Of a DNA stretch of 64,000 nt, positions 55,391 to 62,223 are shown in pieces (within the stretch, counting starts at the first letter, position 1; each line of letters opens with the position of its first letter). The stretch spans positions 248,001 to 312,000 of the forward strand of contig JBCCDY010000002.1 of the NCBI GenBank assembly GCA_039030555.1. Direction: 5' to 3'. Source of the stretch: JBCCDY01 sp039030555 (GTDB lineage: Bacteria > Bacteroidota > Bacteroidia > Cytophagales > Cyclobacteriaceae). The notes beneath the pieces were generated by a model, which saw nothing but the letters and a program-made list of their open reading frames with translations, did not search any database and had not been told where the DNA came from. A program made the translations under genes and the position numbers.

Positions 55391-58108
55391 CTACACTACC
55401 ACATTAACAATCCTCTTTGGTACAATAATCACTTTTTTAGGTTCCTTACCTTCCAGCCACTTTTGAACAACTTCATTACTCAGGATTTCAGGCTTCATAT
55501 CGTCCTGTAGCATATCAACGGGGAAGCTGATTTTTGTCCTCATCTTACCATTGATGGAGATCGGATACTCAAAAACATCTTCCTGCAAGTATTTTTCTTC
55601 GTATTGAGGAAAGTTAGCTTTGGTTACACTTTCTGAGTGGCCGAGTTTATTCCACAATTCTTCGGAGATGTGAGGTGCAAAAGGGCTAAGGGCTATAACT
55701 AACTTTTCAAGTAAGTCCCGATTATTGCAATTCAACTCACGAAGCCTATTTACACAAATCATAAACTCACTGACAGGAGTATTGAAAGAAAATCGTTCGA
55801 TATCGTCTTGAACCTTTTTGAAAGTTTTATGCACTACTTTTAAAGCTTCTTTCGAAGGTTCTTCATCGGACAAGTTTAGATTTCCTTTTTCATCAAAAAA
55901 CAGAGACCAGAATTTTTTCAGGAATTTGTGAACGCCATCAATTCCGTTGGTATTCCACGGTTTTGATTGCTCCAATGGTCCAAGAAACATTTCATACATT
56001 CTGAGGGTATCAGCACCGTAGTCCTCTATGATCTTATCCGGATTAACGACATTGTATTTCGACTTGGACATTTTCTCTACCTCAACGCCACAAACGTACT
56101 TACCATCTTCCAATATGAATTCGGCATCTGCTAAATCAGAACGCCAGTTCCTAAAAGCTTCCAAGTCTAACTCATCATTGCGAACGATATTAACGTCTAC
56201 ATGCATTGGAATAGAATCATGATCTTTTCTGAGTCCATGAGAAACGAATGTATTGGTATTTTTAACACGATATACAAAGTTTGACCTCCCCTGGATCATT
56301 CCCTGATTAATCAGTCGCTGAAAAGGTTCATCTGTCGAGACATAACCTAAATCGAAAAGGACTTTATGCCAAAACCTGGAATAGAGTAAGTGAAGTACAG
56401 CATGCTCCGCACCGCCTATATAAACATCGACAGGCATCCAGTATTTAATAGCTTCCGGGTCAGCGAACAAGTTTTCGTTTTCAGGATTTAAGTATCGCAG
56501 ATAATACCAGCATGATCCAGCCCATTGAGGCATAGTATTCGTTTCTCGTCTGACCTTTCCGTATTTTGGATGGTCAATATTAACCCACTCTTCAATACGT
56601 GCTAAAGGTGATTCTCCCGATTCCGAAGGCTCATAGCTTTCCACTTCAGGAAGTGTTAAAGGTAGGTTTTCCTCATCCTCTGCAACAACTCTTCCATCTT
56701 CCGTATGAAGTATAGGAATTGGCTCACCCCAATACCGCTGACGATTGAATACCCAGTCCCTTAGCTTATAGTTTATGGTAGCTTTTCCGGCTCCAGCAGC
56801 TTCAATTAACTCGATAGATTTGGGAAAAAAATCTTCACTTTTCCATCCATTATATGCTCCTGAGTTGAGCATGATGCCTTGACCTGGATATGCTTCATTG
56901 AGTTCTTCAATCTCTTTTCCATCGGGAGTGATGACCTGTCTAATTTCCAAATTGAATTTTTGAGCAAATTCAAAATCCCGTTGGTCGCCTCCTGGGACAG
57001 CCATAACTGCGCCAGTACCGTAAGAGATCAAAACATAATCAGAGACCCATATCTGGATTTCTTCCCCACTCACCGGATTAATAGCGAATGCTCCTGTAAA
57101 AACACCCGTTTTTGTCTTGTCAAGTTCTGCACGTTCTAAATCACTTTTCTTACTGGCTTCATCAATGTAGGCTTCAATCGAAGCTTTTCGTTCAGAGGTA
57201 GAAATTTTATCGACCAAAGGATGTTCTGGTGCTAAAACCAGGTAAGTGACTCCAAAAATGGTATCGGGTCTTGTGGTGAAAACGGTTATTGGCTCTTTGC
57301 TATTTTTCTCTTGGAAAGTGATCTCAGCTCCGTGCGATTTTCCTATCCAGTTTTTTTGCGAAAGTTTAATGGATTCCGGCCAATCCAGTTCTTCTAAACC
57401 ACTAATCAATCGCTCGGCGTAAGACGTGATTCTCATGACCCACTGTCGCATAGGTCTCCGGACGACCGGATGCCCACCACGTTCGCTGACACCACCTGTT
57501 ACTTCTTCATTAGCTAGAACAGTTCCCAGCGCAGGGCACCAATTAACCTGAATTTCGTCTTGGTAAACCAGGCGATGACCGTTAATAAATGCCTCTTTTT
57601 CCTGATCAGAGAGATTTTTAGGTATGTCGAGTTCGTCAATAGGACGTGCTTTGTTTTGTTCTTCATCGAAGAAGCTATTGAACAACTTTAAAAAGATCCA
57701 TTGCGTCCATTTGAAATAATTAGGATCAGAGGTCTGGACTTCTTTATCCCAGTCGAATGAAAAGCCAATATTCTTAAGTTGCTCTTTATATCTTTTTATA
57801 TTCTCCTGTGTCGTCAAGGCAGGATGCTTTCCGGTTTGAATAGCGTATTGCTCCGCAGGAAGGCCGAAAGAGTCAAAACCCATGGGGTGTAATACATTAA
57901 ACCCTTTTAGTTTTTTAAATCTGGAAAGTATATCAGACGCTATGTATCCAAGTGGGTGCCCTACATGCAAGCCCGATCCTGAAGGATAAGGAAACATGTC
58001 CAAAGAATAAAATTTAGGTTTTGAAGTATCGGTATTGGTCTTATAAGTATTGTTTTCTTTCCAATACTGTTGCCATTTCTTTTCTATATTCTGAAAGTCG
58101 TAAGTCAT
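55391..58108 (-). CDS. leuS: Leucyl-tRNA synthetase
   Basis: 905 residues, class Ia. HIGH-type motif PSGSGLHVGHPLGY (HVGH at 48-51), CP1 editing domain with VFTTRPDTIFGVTYLVLAPE, and KMSKSKYN (KMSKS at 679-683). The anticodon-binding helical domain and the small C-terminal domain (KKVIIVPKRIVNVVV) are present. Typical Bacteroidota inserts account for the length above the ~860 residues of E. coli LeuRS. Promoter at 58128-58157; SRPBCC gene follows. Confidence 0.98.
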   Translation of the reverse strand: MTYDFQNIEKKWQQYWKENNTYKTNTDTSKPKFYSLDMFPYPSGSGLHVGHPLGYIASDILSRFKKLKGFNVLHPMGFDSFGLPAEQYAIQTGKHPALTTQENIKRYKEQLKNIGFSFDWDKEVQTSDPNYFKWTQWIFLKLFNSFFDEEQNKARPIDELDIPKNLSDQEKEAFINGHRLVYQDEIQVNWCPALGTVLANEEVTGGVSERGGHPVVRRPMRQWVMRITSYAERLISGLEELDWPESIKLSQKNWIGKSHGAEITFQEKNSKEPITVFTTRPDTIFGVTYLVLAPEHPLVDKISTSERKASIEAYIDEASKKSDLERAELDKTKTGVFTGAFAINPVSGEEIQIWVSDYVLISYGTGAVMAVPGGDQRDFEFAQKFNLEIRQVITPDGKEIEELNEAYPGQGIMLNSGAYNGWKSEDFFPKSIELIEAAGAGKATINYKLRDWVFNRQRYWGEPIPILHTEDGRVVAEDEENLPLTLPEVESYEPSESGESPLARIEEWVNIDHPKYGKVRRETNTMPQWAGSCWYYLRYLNPENENLFADPEAIKYWMPVDVYIGGAEHAVLHLLYSRFWHKVLFDLGYVSTDEPFQRLINQGMIQGRSNFVYRVKNTNTFVSHGLRKDHDSIPMHVDVNIVRNDELDLEAFRNWRSDLADAEFILEDGKYVCGVEVEKMSKSKYNVVNPDKIIEDYGADTLRMYEMFLGPLEQSKPWNTNGIDGVHKFLKKFWSLFFDEKGNLNLSDEEPSKEALKVVHKTFKKVQDDIERFSFNTPVSEFMICVNRLRELNCNNRDLLEKLVIALSPFAPHISEELWNKLGHSESVTKANFPQYEEKYLQEDVFEYPISINGKMRTKISFPVDMLQDDMKPEILSNEVVQKWLEGKEPKKVIIVPKRIVNVVV

Positions 58109-58127
58109 AGTCTGTTTGAATGAGGGA

Positions 58128-58157
58128 CAAAATTAAGTGAATAAAGGGCAATGGCAA
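58128..58157 (-). promoter_or_regulatory. leuS promoter
   Basis: Minus strand: TTG (58155-58157), 19-base spacer, TAATTTTG (58128-58135), both boxes consensus; the ATG of leuS lies ~20 bases downstream. Confidence 0.75.
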
Positions 58158-58239
58158 TTAGAATGATCAATGAACAATTAATATCACTCTACCAAAATTG
58201 AATAGCGTGTGGTCAATAGTTTTAAACTACTGAAATTTG

Positions 58240-58257
58240 TTGCGGTTTAAACCGCAA
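58240..58257. repeat. 18-bp perfect palindrome
   Basis: TTGCGGTTTAAACCGCAA reads identically on both strands. It lies between leuS and the lipoprotein gene, upstream of the leuS promoter. Confidence 0.75.
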
Positions 58258-58328
58258 GAGAAACAAATGGTAAAACTACTTACCCCCTCGCTATAGGCTT
58301 TGAGAAAGAAGAGATTAGTAGAGGGTTC

Positions 58329-58367
58329 AAAAACAGACCTACGAAGTTTTCAAAACTTCGTAGGTCT
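58329..58367 (-). terminator. Long hairpin terminator downstream of the DUF6503-like gene
   Basis: Arms 58335-58350 and 58352-58367 (16 bp each, AGACCTACGAAGTTTT and its complement) pair perfectly around one central base. On the minus strand the hairpin is followed by G then five T. It lies ~50 bases past the lipoprotein stop codon. The size suggests a dispersed repeat that doubles as terminator. Confidence 0.7.
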
Positions 58368-58415
58368 CAAGTCTTAAATAAATTTAAGGGATTTCGCTAC
58401 AAAGATTAGTTGATA

Positions 58416-59273
58416 TTAACTGGAAGGCAATTCCTCTTCCCGGTTGTCTTCAGGTACATTGAAATCAATTTCTGAGGCTGATACGAACTCAATATTCGAA
58501 ATTGTTACCTTTCCAATTTGCTCATCACCAAAACCACTATCGTCAGTCCAACCGTAGAAATCCCAGGTTTTGGAAAGTGTTACACCCTCAATAGTCTGGA
58601 AGTCATTGTAAACTACTGCATGAGGGTCTTCGCTGGCTTTCTCAGTACTTTTTCCAAAGGTTACAATATAAGCCAGTGCTTTTAAAACACCATTTTCTTC
58701 ATGTTTAAAAAGTACATACCAGTCGTCGGGAGTATCTCCAATTCCAGACTCAAAAGTTAATTTTGCCGATGGTACTTCCCGACCAAACATGTCCTTATTT
58801 CCAGTCTCTTCCAGTTCGGTACCAGGGTCATTCAATTTGAATGGTGCAGCCAAAAAGTAAGGCCAAGTCAATAGGTGAAAGCGCGCTCCTGCGAATGAAG
58901 ATGCTGCAGGGCTTACGAAAGAATTTTCTCCATCAAAAATAGCTACTGTGTTCAGGCTATCTTTTTGATCAATCCTTGTTTTTCCAGTAGAGGTCAGCAT
59001 AGAAAGCGTCCCATCGATCAACGTATTGCCTCCGAACTCAACAATGAGATCAAGTTTTACAGCTTCTTTAGTATTCCATATCTGGGCACCATGTTTTTCT
59101 TCAATAGATGTAGTGAAAGGATGAATATTTTTCTCATTAGTTACTTCTTCAGCTATTTGGTTATTAGACTCGAAATCAGACTTTTTCTGATTACATGAAG
59201 CCACTAAGAAGCTAGTGATTATGATTATTATGTATTTGTTCAAAGTATTCATAAAGTAAAAGTAAGCATTCAT
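58416..59273 (-). CDS. DUF6503-like lipoprotein (copy 2)
   Basis: 285 residues as given; starting at the second Met (59252) would give 278 residues and a more usual lipoprotein signal MNTLNKY with lipobox SFLVASC (Cys20). The longer start overlaps the OmpA-type gene by four bases (ATGA), which favours translational coupling. The beta-rich domain includes IWNTKEAVKLDLIVEFGG, WPYFLAAPFKLNDPGTE and TPDDWYVLFKHEENGVLKAL, matching the layout of the lipoprotein at 44569. Function unknown; envelope-located. Confidence 0.75.
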   Translation of the reverse strand: MNAYFYFMNTLNKYIIIIITSFLVASCNQKKSDFESNNQIAEEVTNEKNIHPFTTSIEEKHGAQIWNTKEAVKLDLIVEFGGNTLIDGTLSMLTSTGKTRIDQKDSLNTVAIFDGENSFVSPAASSFAGARFHLLTWPYFLAAPFKLNDPGTELEETGNKDMFGREVPSAKLTFESGIGDTPDDWYVLFKHEENGVLKALAYIVTFGKSTEKASEDPHAVVYNDFQTIEGVTLSKTWDFYGWTDDSGFGDEQIGKVTISNIEFVSASEIDFNVPEDNREEELPSS

Positions 59274-60001
59274 CGTTTAATGAGCTCGAAAGTTATCCTT
59301 CTGTTTTGTTTTCTTCCTTCTTCGGTGTTATTACTCATTAAGGGATCGGCACTCCCAACACCATCGTAGTTCAATCTTGACTCAGATATACCCATTGAAT
59401 TAAGGTAATTCACTACACTAGCTGCACGGGTTATAGATAGTTTTAAGTTATTTTCTTTGGAGCCCGAGCTGTCGGTATGTCCAACGATGTAAACTTTCAG
59501 ATCATCAGAGGCTTTGAGAAAGTTCCCAAAGGCATCTAATTCTTCTTTGAAATAACTACTCAGCTTTGAAGAATTTACTCCAAAAATGGCATGGCGAAAA
59601 GAGTAAGTAGAGCCGTTCTCCAACCCTACATAAATGATCTTTTCTTTTTCACAATCGGATGATAGAAATAGTGTATCAGTCTGATAGATAAAAACAGTAT
59701 CAACCCTTCCGGAAGCATAGATGATCGCTGTATCCTCTTCGTGATCGTGTTCAGGTCTTACATAAGGCTTCGGAGGTTTTGCATTCTTGAATCCCTTAAA
59801 GCGAAGTTTGCTTACATCATTTTGCCTGTCAATTACCCGAATGCATCGCTTATTAAGACAAACTACTCTGGAAAGAAAATAGTGTTTTCCTGCAGTTGGT
59901 CGGTTAAGGACCCTTTGATCTTGCAGTTTCAGATGAGAGACGAATAAAGGCTTATTGCAGCTGATTAATATAATTAGAACCAAAGGAATAAGTGTTTTCA
60001 A
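59270..60001 (-). CDS. OmpA-family lipoprotein
   Basis: 243 residues. Lipoprotein signal with Cys15 (LIILISC). Residues ~45-125 form a variable linker with a Pro/His/acidic stretch. The OmpA-like peptidoglycan-binding domain spans ~130-243: FGVNSSKLSSYFKEELDAFG, VYIVGHTDSSGSKENNLKLS and RLNYDGVGSADPL ... RKQNRRITFELI, with the Asp and Arg residues that contact diaminopimelate. It ties an outer-membrane lipoprotein to the cell wall. Cotranscribed with the DUF6503-like gene. Confidence 0.92.
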   Translation of the reverse strand: MKTLIPLVLIILISCNKPLFVSHLKLQDQRVLNRPTAGKHYFLSRVVCLNKRCIRVIDRQNDVSKLRFKGFKNAKPPKPYVRPEHDHEEDTAIIYASGRVDTVFIYQTDTLFLSSDCEKEKIIYVGLENGSTYSFRHAIFGVNSSKLSSYFKEELDAFGNFLKASDDLKVYIVGHTDSSGSKENNLKLSITRAASVVNYLNSMGISESRLNYDGVGSADPLMSNNTEEGRKQNRRITFELIKR

Positions 60002-60059
60002 TAGCTGTGATATTTCGTTCTCTCAATATAACAAACGAACGAAACATTAATAGTAAGCT

Positions 60060-60821
60060 CTACTGATCTAACCACTGCTTAAAAGCAGTTGCCTTTTCGC
60101 TGCTTACCAGGATAGGCTCCTCCGAGAAATGATTGAGATCGACCTGTAATTTACCCTTGAAATGTTTATGGACGGCTTCCACATAATTAGCATTGATCAA
60201 AAACTGACGGTTGGCTCTGTAAAAAAAATTCGGGTCGAGCTGATTGCTAAGGTCATCTAAGGTAAAATCACTTAAATATTTTTTATCGTTTCGGGTTACA
60301 ATATGCACCACTCCATGTCGGGATTGAAAACAAACGATGTCTTCTGTTTTAATAGCCAGCATTTTTTCCCCTTGCTTAACTAAAAACCTGGATTTAAACT
60401 TTTGTTCAGTATGAGAGATTTTCTGTATCAACTCATTAATATCAATCCCTTCATTACCGAAGGCTTGCTTAAAGTTCTTGTATTTGTCCAACGCACTTTT
60501 GAGTTCCTCTTTTTTGATGGGTTTCAATAGATAGTCAATGCTATTTACCTTAAAAGCCCTAAGTAGGTACTCATCGAAGGCAGTGGTGAAAATAACAGGA
60601 CATTCCACTTTAATCTTTTCGAAAATGTTAAAACTGATCCCATCACTAATTTGAATATCCATCAAAGCAAGATCCGGCCATGCGTGGTTCTTCATCCAAC
60701 TGACTGTATCATCCACACTATCCATCACCTCTACGATTTCTATAGCAGGGTCTATTTCAAGCAAGATTTTTTCAAGCCTTCTAAATGCAGGAGCTTCGTC
60801 TTCAACAATCAGGACTTTCAT
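60060..60821 (-). CDS. LytTR-family response regulator
   Basis: 253 residues. Receiver domain 1-~118 with acidic pocket Glu7-Asp8-Glu9, phospho-acceptor Asp55 (LALMDIQISDG), Thr in VIFTTAFDEYLLRAF and Lys in SIDYLLKPIKKEEL. LytTR DNA-binding domain ~150-250: KTEDIVCFQSRHGVVHIV, FYRANRQFLINANYVEAVHK. Partner of the LytS-type kinase upstream, 113 bases away. Confidence 0.95.
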   Translation of the reverse strand: MKVLIVEDEAPAFRRLEKILLEIDPAIEIVEVMDSVDDTVSWMKNHAWPDLALMDIQISDGISFNIFEKIKVECPVIFTTAFDEYLLRAFKVNSIDYLLKPIKKEELKSALDKYKNFKQAFGNEGIDINELIQKISHTEQKFKSRFLVKQGEKMLAIKTEDIVCFQSRHGVVHIVTRNDKKYLSDFTLDDLSNQLDPNFFYRANRQFLINANYVEAVHKHFKGKLQVDLNHFSEEPILVSSEKATAFKQWLDQ

Positions 60822-60912
60822 TTTTACAAGCGATCAAGGTTTAGCATTCAGATGTCAGTTCTCAATTATAGGTAAACTCTATGTATCAAATATTACTTTT
60901 TAATCGTTTCGT

Positions 60913-60954
60913 GCTAATTGCTAATTGCTAATTGCTAATTGCTAATTGCTAATT
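60913..60954. repeat. Six perfect tandem copies of the heptamer GCTAATT
   Basis: 42 bases of uninterrupted heptanucleotide repeat between the two-component genes. It overlaps the 3' end of the kinase gene, whose stop codon TAG (complement of 60935-60937) lies inside the array. Confidence 0.9.
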
Positions 60955-61984
60955 GATTTAAGTCTTTTTCCTCTAGTAGGTTGATCAGTGGGACAGCTAC
61001 CATATAGTTATTGGCACTGGTAATGATATCAATGGTTTTTTCTCCCAACAGAGCATATCTTTTTTTAATGTTTTCCAATCCGGTTTTTGTAGATTTCTCC
61101 AGGGACTCTTTCTTCTGAAGGTTATTTTTAACCACAATCGACTTTCCATTTTCAACATAAAGATCAATATGAAGAGGTTTTGATTTTGAAACTACATTAT
61201 GTTTGATAGCGTTTTCTACCAGCATTTGAATTGTTAAAGGAGGGATGTTTAAGGATTCGTATTTTTGATCGATGTTAAAATTAGATTTAAGATTATCAGG
61301 AAAACGCATTCTCAACAAAAAGAGATAAGACTGAACAAACTCAATTTCCTCTTTCAGGGTGACCAACTCTCGCTCTTTGTTTTGTAAAATATATCTATAG
61401 ACTTCAGAGAGCTTTTCCGTGAAAGTGATGGCTGAATTTTGGTCTTCTGCTATAATTGTGGTGAGGGTATTTAGACTGTTAAAAAGGAAGTGCGGGCTCA
61501 TCTGGTTCTGGAGTACTTCATATTGAGTCCTGATCTGCCTGTTTTTAAGGTCTTCGTTCAATCTGAATACTTCTTTCCACTTGGTGAAGAAATAGAATGC
61601 TTCATAAGTTAAAGTTACCACTGTAGCTGCTACGAAACTGAAGGGTAAAAAACTTATATGCTCATTCCAACTTAGTATTGTTTCCCAGGATTCATTCTGA
61701 ACAAATCGTTTTATAGGTATACCCGCTACTGATAACCATATAATGATTAAAAAAGCAGTATTCAATAGACGTTTTTTGGTTAAGCTAATATCAGGGTATT
61801 TTTTCCTGAAGAATCTAATGATGAGAAAGCATCCATTCCAATAAACTGCGGTGAAGCATAACGAATGAAAAAGATTTACTCCCCAAGTCCTATCTATTAA
61901 ATGTTCAGGGTCAGTCATGGATGCAATAACTGCAAGGAGCGGGATTCCTATCCACCGAACATGTACTTCTTTTAGTTTTTCCAT
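60935..61984 (-). CDS. LytS-type sensor histidine kinase
   Basis: 349 residues. Four hydrophobic helices (~11-22, 38-57, 75-92, 111-133) form the input domain. A short coiled coil leads to the His_kinase domain QNQMSPHFLFNSLNTLTTII with phospho-acceptor His165, and the ATPase part has IQMLVENAIKHNVV (N box) and TGLENIKKRYALLG (G box region). It lacks a periplasmic sensor loop of any size, so the signal is probably membrane-borne. The C-terminal seven residues NQLAISN are encoded by the heptamer repeat. Divergent from the TonB receptor at 62224. Confidence 0.93.
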   Translation of the reverse strand: MEKLKEVHVRWIGIPLLAVIASMTDPEHLIDRTWGVNLFHSLCFTAVYWNGCFLIIRFFRKKYPDISLTKKRLLNTAFLIIIWLSVAGIPIKRFVQNESWETILSWNEHISFLPFSFVAATVVTLTYEAFYFFTKWKEVFRLNEDLKNRQIRTQYEVLQNQMSPHFLFNSLNTLTTIIAEDQNSAITFTEKLSEVYRYILQNKERELVTLKEEIEFVQSYLFLLRMRFPDNLKSNFNIDQKYESLNIPPLTIQMLVENAIKHNVVSKSKPLHIDLYVENGKSIVVKNNLQKKESLEKSTKTGLENIKKRYALLGEKTIDIITSANNYMVAVPLINLLEEKDLNQLAISN

Positions 61985-62223
61985 TGCATTACTAATGTAC
62001 GCAATGATTGAAAGAGGTGGAACCTAACCGTTATGAAACCAAGATTTCCTGGGATGAAACGGAAAATTTTAGGCCTTAGTCTAAATAAAGTATGTCAATT
62101 ATAGTCCAACCATTTCACCTATAGGATTTTAGGTTTTAGATAGGAAATCCCCGACTTGAAGAAGGTTACCATTATATACGGCCGGTTCGAACCGTACATT
62201 CGAACATCATAAATTTTAAAAAA
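61985..62223. other. Divergent intergenic region with a 12-bp palindrome
   Basis: 239 bases between the kinase and the TonB receptor starts. CGGTTCGAACCG at 62183-62194 is a perfect palindrome 30 bases before the receptor ATG. No exact TAnnTTTG element was found; TAGGTTTTA-like sequence at ~62130 is a weak candidate. Confidence 0.4.

Larger units (their letters stand above)
58109..58415. other. 307-base intergenic region with two palindromes and the leuS promoter
   Basis: Contains the leuS promoter, an 18-bp perfect palindrome (58240-58257) and a 33-base near-complete palindrome with a T run (58329-58367). No open reading frame worth annotating. Confidence 0.7.

Noticed and set aside
60913..60954. 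Short direct repeats as a CRISPR array
   Set aside because: The unit is seven bases with no spacers and no cas genes; it is a simple tandem repeat.
62161..62215. GGTTCGAACC, resembling a tRNA T-arm, before the TonB receptor
   Set aside because: The flanking bases cannot form a 5-bp T stem or an acceptor stem and there is no anticodon arm upstream; it is treated as a palindrome only.
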